Positions 1 to 8,521 of a stretch of DNA of 64,000 bases are shown piece by piece. Below the pieces are notes generated by a model, which saw only the letters and a list, made by a program, of their open reading frames with translations, did no database searches and was not told where the DNA came from. Position 1 is the first letter of the stretch. Each line of letters opens with the position of its first letter. The stretch comes from Anaerotignum lactatifermentans (lineage in GTDB: Bacteria; Bacillota; Clostridia; Lachnospirales; Anaerotignaceae). The position numbers and the translations under genes are program-made. The stretch is from NCBI RefSeq assembly GCF_016902535.1, contig NZ_JACSNY010000005.1, positions 124,001 to 188,000 of the forward strand, read 5' to 3'.

Positions 1-354
1 GACGAGGGATTGAAACCGGCAGGCATTACCACAAAGCAGTTTTCCCTGCTGATCCATCTGTCCCGTCTGGGAGAGGCCAGTACAGTAGAACTGGCGGACT
101 ATGTGAATCTGGAGCGGTCTACGGTGACGAGAAATCTGAAAGCGCTGCTGGCGCAGGGCTGGATTGAGGACAGAGCCGGGGCGGGCCGACGGAACCATAA
201 ATATTCGGTGACCCAAAAGGGCATGGAAAAACTGGAGGAAACAGATCTTCTCTGGGAAGAGATGCAGAAGCGGATACAGGACTATCTGGGCCAGGAAAAA
301 GCGAAGGAATTGCTGGAGGGGCTGTATCTTTTGCAGCAGCTGCAGCAGGAATAA
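1..354 (+). CDS. MarR family transcriptional regulator (5'-truncated)
   Basis: The reading frame is open from base 1, so the N-terminus lies outside the window. About 117 residues remain of a family that usually has 140-150. A winged helix-turn-helix is visible: a recognition-helix region (VNLERSTVTRNLKAL), then a wing (GRRNHKYSVTQKG), followed by a C-terminal helix rich in Leu and Gln suited to dimerisation. MarR proteins bind DNA as dimers and often release it on binding a small ligand; which ligand cannot be told here. A GNAT acetyltransferase gene follows 57 bases downstream and may be co-transcribed. The TTG at base 10 is probably internal rather than the true start. Confidence 0.85.
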   Translation, partial: DEGLKPAGITTKQFSLLIHLSRLGEASTVELADYVNLERSTVTRNLKALLAQGWIEDRAGAGRRNHKYSVTQKGMEKLEETDLLWEEMQKRIQDYLGQEKAKELLEGLYLLQQLQQE

Positions 355-411
355 GTTTCATTTACCCAAAAGCGTGTAGATACACGAAAAAGAAGAAAGG
401 ACGTGGAACCA

Positions 412-918
412 ATGGACAAGTATCACTTTCGGAAAGCGACAACAGGGGATTTTCAGAGGATCATGGAACTGATTGACGAGGCAAAGGCCTTTTTGCGTGC
501 CCAAGGGGTGGATCAGTGGCAGAACGGATACCCCAATGGGGAGGCGGTTCAGGGCGATCTGGCGGAAGGCACCGGCTATGTCATGGAAACAGAACGGGGC
601 GTAGACGGCTATGCCTGCATTTCCTTTGATGGGGAGCCCTGTTACGCGGATCTGCAGGGAGAATGGCTGAGTTTGCAGCCTTATGTGGTGATCCATCGTA
701 TGGCCATCAGCAATGACTGCAAAGGCAAGGGGGCTGCGGGGGCCTTTTTCGGCTTTGCAAAGAGCCTTTGCGAAGAACGGCAGATCCGCAGCATGAAGGT
801 GGATACAGACGCCGACAACAAAATGATGCAGCAGGTGTTGAAAAAATTTGGCTTTACTTACTGCGGTACGGTATGTTTTGATAATAGTGAGAAGATCGCG
901 TTTGAAAAACTGATTTAA
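412..918 (+). CDS. GNAT family N-acetyltransferase
   Basis: A 168-residue single-domain protein with the acetyl-CoA binding motif A (VIHRMAISNDCKGKGAAG) near the middle, containing the Q/RxxGxG/A-like loop (CKGKGA), and a C-terminal segment (LKKFGFTYCGTV) typical of GNAT folds. It would transfer an acetyl group from acetyl-CoA to an amine; the substrate is not evident. I prefer the ATG at 412 over an in-frame GTG at 403 because the purine-rich AGAAAGG at 394-400 is only two bases from the GTG but 11 from the ATG. A cupin gene follows after 20 bases, so the two probably form one unit ending at the hairpin near 1306. Confidence 0.85.
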   Translation: MDKYHFRKATTGDFQRIMELIDEAKAFLRAQGVDQWQNGYPNGEAVQGDLAEGTGYVMETERGVDGYACISFDGEPCYADLQGEWLSLQPYVVIHRMAISNDCKGKGAAGAFFGFAKSLCEERQIRSMKVDTDADNKMMQQVLKKFGFTYCGTVCFDNSEKIAFEKLI

Positions 919-938
919 AAGAAAAAGGAGGAATTGCC

Positions 939-1268
939 ATGAAATTGTTTGCCCATTGGAATGACCTGCCCCAGATCCAGCTGCCGGATATGGAGCGAAA
1001 ACTCTTCTATGGAAAGGATATTATGCTGGCGCGTAACGAGATCCATCCCCGTGCGGTACTGCCCATGCACAGCCATCCCCAGGAACAGATGCTGCTGGTG
1101 CTTTCCGGTGCCTGCGACGTGGTGACAGGCGAGGAAAAGATGCATCTGGAGGAGGGCGGCATGGCCTTCTTCCCTTCTAATGTGGAGCATATGGTCATCA
1201 ATACGGAGGATGTGCCGCTGGTGGGTCTGGATGTGTTCACCCCCATCCGGGAGGATTTCCTGAAATAA
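939..1268 (+). CDS. small single-domain cupin protein
   Basis: A 109-residue single cupin barrel. Motif 1 is visible as PMHSHPQEQMLLVLSG, giving two His and a Gln/Glu-type position as metal ligands, and motif 2 as GGMAFFPSNVEHMV, giving the last His. This is the size of small stand-alone cupins that bind a divalent metal and act as isomerases, dioxygenases or ligand sensors; the sequence does not say which. The ATG has a strong ribosome site (AAGGAGG, 925-931). It follows the acetyltransferase gene closely and is the last gene before a terminator. Confidence 0.85.
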   Translation: MKLFAHWNDLPQIQLPDMERKLFYGKDIMLARNEIHPRAVLPMHSHPQEQMLLVLSGACDVVTGEEKMHLEEGGMAFFPSNVEHMVINTEDVPLVGLDVFTPIREDFLK

Positions 1269-1305
1269 AAAATTAAAAAAGCGGAACCCGCGGAAGAAAA
1301 CAAAG

Positions 1306-1350
1306 ACAGCCGGAACCCTTATGTCAGAAAGGATGCCGGCTGTTTTTTTT
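1306..1350 (+). terminator. intrinsic terminator after the cupin gene
   Basis: Arms ACAGCCGG and CCGGCTGT plus an inner CCTT/AAGG pairing are followed by eight T. Its T-run touches the stop codon of the convergent DUF2812 gene. The order of blocks (GCCGGAA...CCTT/AAGG...GCCGGC) resembles the dispersed hairpin family described in the findings. Confidence 0.8.
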
Positions 1351-2741
1351 CAGGAATCAAAGAGAATGTCCGCCGCCTGTTCCCATTGTTCGGCGGTCAC
1401 TTCCGTGCCGCTGATATGGATACGGATAATGCGGCTGTCTTTTGCCCAGATAAAGCTGGGCTGTGGCTCGTCTCCGTCATAGAGCTGCCATGCCTGAATT
1501 CCGTCGGCAAAGGAGACGGGCGCATAGGTGGATGCCGGCGTATGGTAGCGATTGCGCCGCTCTAGGATATATTCCATCTGGGCGGGCAGGGCCCAGTCTG
1601 CCAGAGCGGAAATACGCAGATCGTAGATCTCATATTCCAGTTCGGGCACATCCAGCGCCGGGTCAAAACAAAGCTGACTGCATTCCGTGGCAGAAGCCAG
1701 GAAGGAGGAGCTTCTCCGGCAGGAACTGGAATAAGGAGCGTCGTTTGGAATCTCCGCCAGATCTGTCGCCGTCAATGGCAGGGTATCCTGCTCCAGCTCT
1801 ATGGAATATTCCTCCCCGTCGGACAGGGTGCGGGTATAGATTTCCGCTTCTTTTTTGGGGGCGAAAAGGTCTGACGCGACTGCGGCGAAAATAGCGGCGG
1901 TGATCCCCACAGTCAGCAGGATGGAAACCAGGATGGTCAGCAAAAGATGGGTTTCCCGGCAGACGCCTCTTTTTTTCAGCACCTTTTGAAGCTGGAACAA
2001 AAGCCAGAACATCCCCAGAAACAGCAGAAAGACAAAAATGGAAATGCCCAGAAGGCTTTGCCCCGCCATGAAATAAAACTGGCAGAGGAGAAACCAGCAG
2101 ACACAAACTAGTGTCAAAAGACTGATGCGGGAGAGGGCGATTCCTGCTCTTTGGCAGGGGCCGCCCGCCTCGGTGGCCGCCCGGGATTTCCTGTGCCAGC
2201 GATAGTAGGAGAACAGCTGGCAGACGCACAAAAGACAGATCATCAGGCTGGTAAGCATCCCCATCTGGGTGGTTCCGTTGGCCAAAAATTCCAGGGGGCT
2301 TTCCCAGGTATTCCGCTGAAAGAACAACTGTGCGGCAAACAGCGCCAGAAGTGCCCAGGTACCCGGCAGAAAAGATTTTTTCATGGACCGGTGGATGACC
2401 TCCAGCTTTAGGGCCTCGTCTGTTTCCAGCGGCGTAGGGTGTTCCGCCGTGGTATAAAAAATCTGCATCTGGTGCCACTGGGCCACATAATGCCAGCGGG
2501 CTTCTTCGCAGTATTCCAGATATTCCGCCTGCTGTGCCGTAGGTTTGGGGTCGAATTGGGAGGCGCCGGGGAAAAAGGCGATGCCATAGGTCCGCTGTTC
2601 CGGCGGGATCTGGGTATAGGTCCAAAAATACTGGTTGATTTCGGATAATGCCCAGCCGTGTTCCGCCATACGGCTCAGATGAGCGGCAATGGTTTCTGTA
2701 TCGTAGAAAGGAAAGAGTTCCAATCGTCGTTTTCGTTTCAT
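1350..2741 (-). CDS. DUF2812 membrane protein, distal copy
   Basis: A 463-residue protein. The N-terminal ~130 residues match the DUF2812 pattern (LFPFYDTETIAAHLSRMAEHGW, then WTYTQIPPEQRTYGIAFFPG), followed by about five hydrophobic segments (roughly residues 125-300) and a C-terminal soluble domain of some 160 residues. DUF2812 genes are commonly found downstream of PadR regulators, as here; their biochemical role is not established. It is paralogous to the gene just upstream at 2778-4067: both share the IPPEQRTY block and the same layout. Start ATG has an AAAGGAGG site 8-9 bases upstream. Likely third gene of the PadR operon. Confidence 0.85.
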   Translation of the reverse strand: MKRKRRLELFPFYDTETIAAHLSRMAEHGWALSEINQYFWTYTQIPPEQRTYGIAFFPGASQFDPKPTAQQAEYLEYCEEARWHYVAQWHQMQIFYTTAEHPTPLETDEALKLEVIHRSMKKSFLPGTWALLALFAAQLFFQRNTWESPLEFLANGTTQMGMLTSLMICLLCVCQLFSYYRWHRKSRAATEAGGPCQRAGIALSRISLLTLVCVCWFLLCQFYFMAGQSLLGISIFVFLLFLGMFWLLFQLQKVLKKRGVCRETHLLLTILVSILLTVGITAAIFAAVASDLFAPKKEAEIYTRTLSDGEEYSIELEQDTLPLTATDLAEIPNDAPYSSSCRRSSSFLASATECSQLCFDPALDVPELEYEIYDLRISALADWALPAQMEYILERRNRYHTPASTYAPVSFADGIQAWQLYDGDEPQPSFIWAKDSRIIRIHISGTEVTAEQWEQAADILFDS

Positions 2742-2777
2742 AACAAAGACCTCCTTTGGGACGGGTTTGGCTGGCGT

Positions 2778-4067
2778 TTAAAGAGAGGATGCTGAAAGCA
2801 GCAGTCTTGCCGCTGTTTCCAATGCTTCCGGCGAAATCCCATCATCAAGCCGCAGCAGTACGATGCGGCTGTTTTGATAAAAAAGATACTGAGGCATAGG
2901 CTGGTTGCCCTGATATAACTGCCATGCGCCGTCGGCACCGGACAGAGAAATTTCTTTGTAAGTCTGGCGGTAGGTTTCCGCCTGTTCCTCATAGGCCGCC
3001 AGACAGCGGGGGAGCATGCTCGTGAGGGATACCTCCATGATCTCGTAGGAAAGCCCCGGGAGATCGTCCGCCGCTTTCTGGTCATATTCCAGCTTTTTGG
3101 CGAAAGGCGAAACGCTCTTCCGACAGAAAACAGAAGGAGTTTCCTCCGCTGGAACGCCCGCCAGGTCCGCCGCTGTCAGCGGAGCGTCAGAAACGGTGGT
3201 GGATTCCTGCCCCGCATCCAGACTTAAGGAAACCATAGCGCCGAAACGGGGCACTGCCAGAAAAAGAAAGACCACAACAAGGACACAGGCTTTTGCTGGA
3301 AGATGGAGCCTTTGCAGGAGCTTCCAGACCAGATACAGCACCGCCGCCAGCAGGAGAAGGCCCGGTATCATTTTCTGGGAAGGAAAGAACCTGCCGAAGC
3401 CCCACCAGAAAACGGCGGCCAGCTGGATGGGGAAAAAGAATTGCTGGAAGTGCCGGGTGCCTTTTCCCACAGGAAGACATCGTCCGCCGGCCTTTACCGC
3501 CGCCCGGGAACGGTTCTGCCACAGCACATAGGCCAGACTGGCCCCCAGAGAGGAGGGCAGCAGCAGAGCGAACAGAAGATTCTGGGCAAAGGAAATACCA
3601 TCGGCCAGATACGTCAGCGGATGGTGTAGCAGGAAGGAGATGTACAGGCAGATATTCGCCAGAAAGATTGCGGACAGCCCCAGATCCGCTGCCAGAGAGG
3701 AACGTTTCATGGTCTCCCAGGTGGTGTCCAGCCGCAGGCTTTCGTCTGTTTCCAAAGGGACAGGATTTTTTGCCGTGGTATAGAAAATCATCATTTTCTG
3801 CCAGTGGGTCACATATTCCCAGCCGGCCTCCCGGCAGTAGGCGAGGTATTCCTCGTTTTTGTCGATGGCCTCTGGTCCGTAGGTGAGATTGCCGGGATAA
3901 AAAGCAACGGCATAGGTCCGCTGTTCCGGCGGGATCTGGGCGTAGGTCCAGAAGGAGCGGGTAACATCCTCCAGGGCCCAGCCTTCCCGCGCCATTTTTT
4001 CCAGATGGGCCGTAATGCCTTCCGTGTCATAAAAAACGAAATTTTCCAGTCGGACTTTTTTCTTCAT
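2778..4067 (-). CDS. DUF2812 membrane protein, proximal copy
   Basis: A 429-residue paralogue of the neighbouring DUF2812 protein: N-terminal domain with ENFVFYDTEGITAHLEKMA and WTYAQIPPEQRTYAVAFYPG, then four to five membrane segments (about residues 125-280), then an extracytoplasmic-looking C-terminal domain. Its ATG begins one base after the PadR stop codon, so translation is probably coupled. The presence of two diverged copies in tandem suggests an old local duplication. Function unknown; the PadR link suggests expression in response to a stress or a membrane-active compound, which is inference from other PadR systems. Confidence 0.87.
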   Translation of the reverse strand: MKKKVRLENFVFYDTEGITAHLEKMAREGWALEDVTRSFWTYAQIPPEQRTYAVAFYPGNLTYGPEAIDKNEEYLAYCREAGWEYVTHWQKMMIFYTTAKNPVPLETDESLRLDTTWETMKRSSLAADLGLSAIFLANICLYISFLLHHPLTYLADGISFAQNLLFALLLPSSLGASLAYVLWQNRSRAAVKAGGRCLPVGKGTRHFQQFFFPIQLAAVFWWGFGRFFPSQKMIPGLLLLAAVLYLVWKLLQRLHLPAKACVLVVVFLFLAVPRFGAMVSLSLDAGQESTTVSDAPLTAADLAGVPAEETPSVFCRKSVSPFAKKLEYDQKAADDLPGLSYEIMEVSLTSMLPRCLAAYEEQAETYRQTYKEISLSGADGAWQLYQGNQPMPQYLFYQNSRIVLLRLDDGISPEALETAARLLLSASSL

Positions 4068-4068
4068 G

Positions 4069-4383
4069 TCAATGGCCTCCTTTCCAGCGGGTATAGTCCT
4101 CTATTTGTGTCAGCAGCCGCTGATATTCCCTTTCCAGCGTTTCCAGCCCGGTGGAGGTGATGAGGTAGGAGCGTTTTCTGCCTTCTACCTTTGTTTCCCG
4201 GATCATGCCGGCCTGCTGAAAGCTCTCCAGCAGGTTGTAAAGTGTGCCGGGGCCTACGGTGACCCGTTCCTTTGTCATCAGGCGCACCTTTTCCATAATA
4301 TCCATGCCATAGCATTCTTCCTGAAGACAGAGAAGGATATAAAACATCTGCTCCGTCAGGGTCTGAAATTTTTCTCTTGCCAT
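4069..4383 (-). CDS. PadR family transcriptional repressor
   Basis: A 104-residue protein of PadR subfamily-2 size: an N-terminal winged helix (LTEQMFYILLCLQEECYGMD, then VGPGTLYNLLESFQQAGMI with the typical GTLYNLL recognition helix) and a short C-terminal dimer helix. PadR proteins of this type usually repress their own operon and release DNA on binding a drug or phenolic compound. The gene heads an operon with two DUF2812 membrane proteins. Its promoter carries two copies of a 16-bp TATCGATA-containing sequence, one inside the -35/-10 spacer, which fits autorepression. Confidence 0.93.
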   Translation of the reverse strand: MAREKFQTLTEQMFYILLCLQEECYGMDIMEKVRLMTKERVTVGPGTLYNLLESFQQAGMIRETKVEGRKRSYLITSTGLETLEREYQRLLTQIEDYTRWKGGH

Positions 4384-4400
4384 GGTCTCACCGCCTTATA

Positions 4401-4454
4401 ATCGAATATCGATAATCTTACTTTCAGTATATGATCGAATATCGATAATGTCAA
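4401..4454 (-). promoter_or_regulatory. PadR operon promoter with two operator copies
   Basis: On the minus strand TTGACA (4449-4454) and TATACT (4426-4431) are separated by 17 bp. The identical 16-mer ATCGAATATCGATAAT lies at 4401-4416 and at 4434-4449, 33 bp apart (about three helical turns). One copy fills the spacer and the other covers the start-site region. Each contains the palindrome TATCGATA. Repressor binding here would block polymerase. Confidence 0.85.
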
Positions 4455-4457
4455 TGC

Positions 4458-4494
4458 AAAAAAACACCCTTCCCCAAAAAAGAGAAGAGTGTTT
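4458..4494 (-). terminator. terminator of the anion permease gene
   Basis: AAACAC pairs with GTGTTT, with an inner CTTC/GAAG extension. Read on the minus strand it is followed by a run of T. It ends only a few bases before the -35 box of the downstream PadR promoter. Confidence 0.7.
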
Positions 4495-4499
4495 CGATT

Positions 4500-5624
4500 T
4501 CAGATACTGAAGAAAGCCACAGCCAGCAAAACGACGGCAAAAGCCACGTTCATGCCGGTGAAGTATTTCAGATAGGCCCCTTTGGCGCTGGCCTCCGCCT
4601 GTACAAAATATTTGTAGGAGATCAGGCTGGCCATGGAGGCGATGAGTGTGCCCAGACCGCCGATATTGACGCCCATAAGCAGGGTTGCCCAGTGGTCTGT
4701 GAAGCCGGACAGCAGTACTGCCGCCGGTACGTTGCTGATGAGCTGAGAACTGAAGAAGGAAACGAACAGCTCTCTGCCGCCCAGCATGGAGCGGATGCCG
4801 TCCTGCATGGCAGGCATACGGCCGATATTGCCGATAAAGATAAAGAAGAAAATAAAAGTCAGCAGCAGGCTGAAATCTACCTTGACCAGTACGTCTCTCT
4901 GGAAGAACCAGAAATAGAACAGTGTCAGCACCAGAGGAATCTCATAGGAAACCAGATGGAACACATTCATCAGGCAGACCAGAAACAGCGCCAGGAATAC
5001 GAAAAAGGCGATTTTCTCCTTTTTGCCGAAAACACCGGTGTTTTCCTCCGGCAGCTGGCTGGTGAGGCTGGTGTTTTTCTGCCCCAGACAGCAGCCTAAC
5101 AGCAGTACCAGAGAAATGACAGTCAAAGGCAGCATGGTCAAAAGAAAACTGCCCAGACTCATGCCGGAAATGGTATACAGATACAGGTTCTGAGGATTGC
5201 CGATGGGGGTCAGCATGCTGCCCAGATTGGCGGCAATGGTTTGCAGCACGATGATGGGAACCATGCTTTTTTCCAGCCCCGCCATTTGCAGCAGCATAAT
5301 GGTAAAGGGAACAAAGGTGATAAGTGCCACGTCATTGGTGACCAGCATGGCAGAAAAGAAGCACAGCAGCACCAGAATCAGCGCCAGCTGACGAACACTG
5401 CCGGCGTGGTGCAGCAGAACGAAGGCCACTTTGCGGAAAACGCCCAGTTTTTGAAATCCGCCCATGACGGCCATCAGACAGAATAAAAGCACCAGCACCT
5501 GTGTATTGATATAGGACAGATATTCCTTGTCCGGATGGATCAAAAAGACAGATACCAGCGCCAGTATGCCGGATACGCACAAAATGGTTTCTTTTTTGAA
5601 AAACGCAGCGATTTTTTCAGCCAT
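4500..5624 (-). CDS. SLC13/ArsB-NhaD superfamily anion permease
   Basis: A 374-residue polytopic membrane protein with about ten hydrophobic segments. The first half contains LVTNDVALITFVPF and NLGSMLTPIGNPQNLYLY, and the second half SNVPAAVLLSGFTD. The GNPQN block and the internal pseudo-repeat are typical of the ion-transporter superfamily that includes CitM, DASS/SLC13 and ArsB. The substrate (dicarboxylate, sulfate, arsenite or other anion) cannot be assigned; no arsenic genes are nearby, which argues against an ars operon. It is monocistronic, with its own consensus-like promoter and terminator. Confidence 0.8.
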   Translation of the reverse strand: MAEKIAAFFKKETILCVSGILALVSVFLIHPDKEYLSYINTQVLVLLFCLMAVMGGFQKLGVFRKVAFVLLHHAGSVRQLALILVLLCFFSAMLVTNDVALITFVPFTIMLLQMAGLEKSMVPIIVLQTIAANLGSMLTPIGNPQNLYLYTISGMSLGSFLLTMLPLTVISLVLLLGCCLGQKNTSLTSQLPEENTGVFGKKEKIAFFVFLALFLVCLMNVFHLVSYEIPLVLTLFYFWFFQRDVLVKVDFSLLLTFIFFFIFIGNIGRMPAMQDGIRSMLGGRELFVSFFSSQLISNVPAAVLLSGFTDHWATLLMGVNIGGLGTLIASMASLISYKYFVQAEASAKGAYLKYFTGMNVAFAVVLLAVAFFSI

Positions 5625-5673
5625 GAAAATGTTCCTTTCTTCCCTGTCAGTATTTTCCTTTCAACGGTAACTT

Positions 5674-5702
5674 ATTATACTGCCGAAACCCTTGAAAATC
5701 AA
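5674..5702 (-). promoter_or_regulatory. promoter of the anion permease gene
   Basis: Minus-strand TTGATT (5697-5702), a 17-bp spacer and TATAAT (5674-5679). The leader to the ATG at 5624 is about 45 bases and carries an AGAAAGGA ribosome site. Confidence 0.75.
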
Positions 5703-5861
5703 GGGGAAAATGGAGTTTTTCATCTGGTTTTTTTATGGCGGAAAAATGTTTTTTGGGGATGGGCGCAAAGAGGGTATTTTTTTCCGGGCAGGGGCGGTTT
5801 GCGGTTGCGTTTGGCAGGGACTTTGGGGTAAAATAAAGGGAATACAGAGGGGAGGACGGCC

Positions 5862-6413
5862 ATGAACCTGAATGAGATCATTGCGGAAAATTTAAAACGT
5901 CTGCGGACGGAGCGGAACCTGAGTCTGGGGCGGCTGGCGGAGCTGTCCGGCGTCAGCAAGGTAATGCTCTCCCAGATCGAGCGGGGAGAGTCCAACCCCA
6001 CCATCAATACCCTGTGGAAGATCGCTACGGGCCTGCAGGTATCCTATACCCGTCTCATCGACCGACAGACGGACGCGCCGCTGGTGGTGCGGCAGGAGGA
6101 AAGCGCCCTCATTGACAATAAGGACGGCTATCTGGTTTATCATTACAGCGGCAGGACGGAAGGGGAAAAGCGCAGCTTTGAGTTTTTCAACAGCGTTCTG
6201 GCGGGAGGAAAGGAATTCACCTCTGAGGGCCATGGCGCCAATACCCATGAATACCTGCTGGTGACGGCGGGGGAGATGGTGCTGGAGTATCAGGGGGAGG
6301 AATATGTGCTCCAGAAGGGGGATTATATCCACTTTGACTGCTCCTGTCCCCACACCTACCGGAACAAAAGAGAAGAAACCACAGAATTTACCAATCTGGT
6401 ATATTATGTTTGA
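5862..6413 (+). CDS. XRE family regulator with C-terminal cupin domain
   Basis: A 183-residue protein. Residues 1-65 form a Cro/CI-type helix-turn-helix ([20 protein letters not shown], then [14 protein letters not shown]). Residues ~100-180 form a cupin sensor domain ([20 protein letters not shown] and [19 protein letters not shown]). This HTH-cupin layout belongs to the PuuR/SutR-type group, which senses a small metabolite through the barrel and controls a linked transport or catabolic gene. The divergently transcribed anion permease at 4500-5624 is a plausible target. The nfo gene starts 16 bases downstream, so transcription probably runs on into DNA repair genes. Confidence 0.9.
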   Translation: MNLNEIIAENLKRLRTERNLSLGRLAELSGVSKVMLSQIERGESNPTINTLWKIATGLQVSYTRLIDRQTDAPLVVRQEESALIDNKDGYLVYHYSGRTEGEKRSFEFFNSVLAGGKEFTSEGHGANTHEYLLVTAGEMVLEYQGEEYVLQKGDYIHFDCSCPHTYRNKREETTEFTNLVYYV

Positions 6414-6429
6414 TAGGGAGGAAACACGG

Positions 6430-7266
6430 ATGTTTTTTGTTGGATGTCATCTGTCGGCGTCAAAGGGCTATCTGGCCATGGGGAAAACAGCGGTAAAGAT
6501 CGGGGCCAACAGCTTTCAGTTTTTTACCCGCAACCCCCGGGGCGGAAACGCCAAGGCTTTGGATGTGGCGGATGTGGAGGCCTATCTGGCCTTTGCCCGG
6601 GAAAACGGCATCGGCCCCATTCTGGCCCACGCGCCCTATACGCTGAACGCCTGCGCCGCCGATGAAAACCTGATCCGGTTCGCGGAAAAGGTCATGCGGG
6701 AGGATCTGGAACGGCTGGCCTATCTGCCGGAGGCGTTGTATAATTTCCATCCCGGCAGCCATGTGAAGCAGGGGGCGGATGTGGGCATCGAAAAGATCGC
6801 CGCTCTGCTGAACCGGGTGCTGACGCCGGAGGTCAAAACACCGGTACTGCTGGAAACCATGGCGGGCAAGGGCACCGAGGTGGGCCGCAGCTTTCAGGAA
6901 CTGCGCCAGATCATAGACCGGGTGGAATTACAGGAAAAAATGGGCGTTTGCCTGGATACCTGCCACGTTTTTGACGGCGGATATGACATTGTGGGAAATC
7001 TGGACGGGGTCCTAGAGGAATTTGACCGGGTTATCGGTCTGGAACGGCTGCGGGCGGTTCATCTGAATGACAGCAAAAATCCTCTGGGCTCCCATAAGGA
7101 CCGCCATGCCTGTCTGGACGAGGGAGAAATCGGCATCGCCGCGCTGGAGAAGGTTATCAACCACCCGGCTTTGCGGGAGGTACCTTTTCTGCTGGAGACT
7201 CCCAACGAGCTGGAGGGCTATGCAAAGGAAATCGCTTGGCTGAAGGAATTGAGAAAGGCTGATTGA
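6430..7266 (+). CDS. nfo: endonuclease IV (AP endonuclease)
   Basis: A 278-residue TIM-barrel enzyme that cleaves DNA 5' to abasic sites during base excision repair, using three zinc ions. Family blocks are clear: [15 protein letters not shown] at the N-terminus, [73 protein letters not shown] and LLETPNE, supplying the His, Glu and Asp metal ligands. The open frame extends upstream to 6304 but overlaps the regulator gene; ATG 6430 has a GGGAGGA site at 6416-6422 and gives the family N-terminus. The next gene, also DNA repair, follows directly. Confidence 0.96.
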   Translation: MFFVGCHLSASKGYLAMGKTAVKIGANSFQFFTRNPRGGNAKALDVADVEAYLAFARENGIGPILAHAPYTLNACAADENLIRFAEKVMREDLERLAYLPEALYNFHPGSHVKQGADVGIEKIAALLNRVLTPEVKTPVLLETMAGKGTEVGRSFQELRQIIDRVELQEKMGVCLDTCHVFDGGYDIVGNLDGVLEEFDRVIGLERLRAVHLNDSKNPLGSHKDRHACLDEGEIGIAALEKVINHPALREVPFLLETPNELEGYAKEIAWLKELRKAD

Positions 7267-7269
7267 GTG

Positions 7270-7752
7270 ATGGAGAAAATTTGGTTTTATCAGACGAAGA
7301 TCGGTGAGATCGGTATTGGAGAAGAAAACGGCGCCATTGTCCGGGTGACCTTTGGCCGGGATATGGGCGGGCTGCCGGCGGATTTTGAAATGGTAGAGAC
7401 GCCGCTGGTAAAGCTGACGGCGGTGGAGATCGGCGAATATCTGGAGGGGAAACGGAAGACCTTTGATGTGCCGCTGGAAATGAAAGGCACGGCGTTTCAG
7501 AAAAAGGTCTGGCAGGCCCTGCTGGAGATCCCTTACGGCAAAACAGCTGCCTACGGCCAGATTGCCGCGGCGGCCGGGTCCCCAAGGGGCGGCCGGGCTG
7601 TGGGCCGGGCCAACCATGACAACCCCATCGCCATACTGGTGCCCTGCCACCGGGTAGTGGGCGCCAACGGAAAACTGACGGGCTATGCCGGCGGTCTGGA
7701 GATCAAGCAGGCCTTACTGGAGCTGGAACAGAAACATATGGAACAGGAATAA
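7270..7752 (+). CDS. ogt: methylated-DNA-[protein]-cysteine S-methyltransferase
   Basis: A 160-residue suicide enzyme that removes alkyl groups from O6-alkylguanine by transferring them to its own cysteine. The active-site motif is LVPCHRVVG, preceded by the DNA-binding HTH (IPYGKTAAYGQIAAAAGSPR, then GRAVGRANHDNPI with the arginine finger). The N-terminal domain is short, as in Ogt rather than Ada. ATG 7270 is chosen over the adjoining GTG 7267. The gene starts three bases after the nfo stop, so two repair genes for alkylation and abasic damage share a transcript. Confidence 0.95.
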   Translation: MEKIWFYQTKIGEIGIGEENGAIVRVTFGRDMGGLPADFEMVETPLVKLTAVEIGEYLEGKRKTFDVPLEMKGTAFQKKVWQALLEIPYGKTAAYGQIAAAAGSPRGGRAVGRANHDNPIAILVPCHRVVGANGKLTGYAGGLEIKQALLELEQKHMEQE

Positions 7753-7756
7753 ATCA

Positions 7757-7803
7757 AAAAAAGCGCTCCCATGCCGTTGAGCGGCGGCAGGGAACGCTTT
7801 TGT
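7757..7803. terminator. bidirectional terminator between ogt and folT
   Basis: Nested arms AAAGCG/CGCTTT, TCCC/GGGA and GCCG/CGGC, with an A-run on the left and T-rich sequence on the right. It can serve both convergent genes. Confidence 0.75.
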
Positions 7804-7808
7804 GTTTA

Positions 7809-8318
7809 TTATACGGTGTGGACCATCCGGGGCACCAGGCCCGCCAGAATACGGATGATGACCACTTCCACAATGCCCATCAGCAGGCACTGGAAGGCAC
7901 GGGTCGCCATCAGCGGCAGGAAGGGAGAACCGTAGAGTACGCTGATCCAGAGGGTGTTCAGCAGCAAAGAGCCGCAGATCTCCGTGATGAGGACAGCCGC
8001 CAGAATCCGGGGCAGGTTCTGCTTTTTGTGCAGGCACAGACCGTAGGTCATGCCTATCAGGGCCGCCGTCAGCGTAAAGCCGGGGAAATACGCACCGATG
8101 GGGAACAGGTTGGCGCCGATGAAGTCGCCCAGAGCGCCCACCAGAGCCGCCTGCCAGGTACCCAGATAGAGGGCCGCGAATACCACCGGCAAAAAGGCAA
8201 AGCCGATTTTGATGTTCCAGGCGGAGATGGACAGGAACCGGGACAGGATGATATTCAGCGCCACCAGCATGGCCATGACCGCCAGGTCTTTGGTTGTTAT
8301 TTTTCTGTTTGCGGACAT
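7809..8318 (-). CDS. folT: folate-specific ECF transporter S component
   Basis: A 169-residue membrane protein with five to six hydrophobic segments and the N-terminal S-component signature region (KITTKDLAVMAMLVALNIIL). S components bind one vitamin and dock on a shared EcfAA'T energy module, which is not in this window. Folate specificity is inferred mainly from the tetrahydrofolate riboswitch found in its leader, a regulatory element that controls folT and folate biosynthesis genes in Firmicutes. AAGGAGG lies just before the start. The gene is alone on its transcript and ends at a bidirectional hairpin. Confidence 0.9.
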   Translation of the reverse strand: MSANRKITTKDLAVMAMLVALNIILSRFLSISAWNIKIGFAFLPVVFAALYLGTWQAALVGALGDFIGANLFPIGAYFPGFTLTAALIGMTYGLCLHKKQNLPRILAAVLITEICGSLLLNTLWISVLYGSPFLPLMATRAFQCLLMGIVEVVIIRILAGLVPRMVHTV

Positions 8319-8420
8319 AAAAAACCTCCTTGTTATCCAAAAAAATTACGCCATAGCAAATACCCCCGGCTGGGCGGGGTAGGCTGCGATAACAAAGAGT
8401 GCTCAATTCTTCATTATGAA

Positions 8421-8517
8421 ACAGCGGGATGCGGATGTTGTATCGCAAGAGTGTTCTTTTCGTTCCCGTGACAACTCCCCGTTCACAGGACACTTAACGC
8501 ACAAGATCCTACTCTGT
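8421..8517 (-). promoter_or_regulatory. tetrahydrofolate (THF) riboswitch
   Basis: Read on the minus strand, the element begins ACAGAGTAGG and ends CATCCCGCTGT, whose outer bases pair as the closing helix P1. Inside lie the highly conserved GTGCGTTAAGTG block, GGGGAGTTGT, CGGGAACGAAAAG and GATACAACATCCGC, in the order known for the THF riboswitch class. Position is right: in the leader of a folT-type gene, downstream of a promoter at 8548-8576. The ~100 bases between the aptamer and the start codon hold a TACCCC/GGGGTA hairpin and then the ribosome site, so the switch may act on termination or on translation; I cannot decide which. Confidence 0.92.
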
Positions 8518-8521
8518 ATTT

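Noticed and set aside
1663-2625. A 320-codon minus-strand frame offset within the DUF2812 gene
   Set aside because: Same strand but wrong frame; the overlapping frame gives the DUF2812 motifs and the proper start.
6304-6429. An upstream extension of the endonuclease IV gene
   Set aside because: It overlaps the regulator gene and lacks a ribosome site; ATG 6430 gives the family N-terminus.
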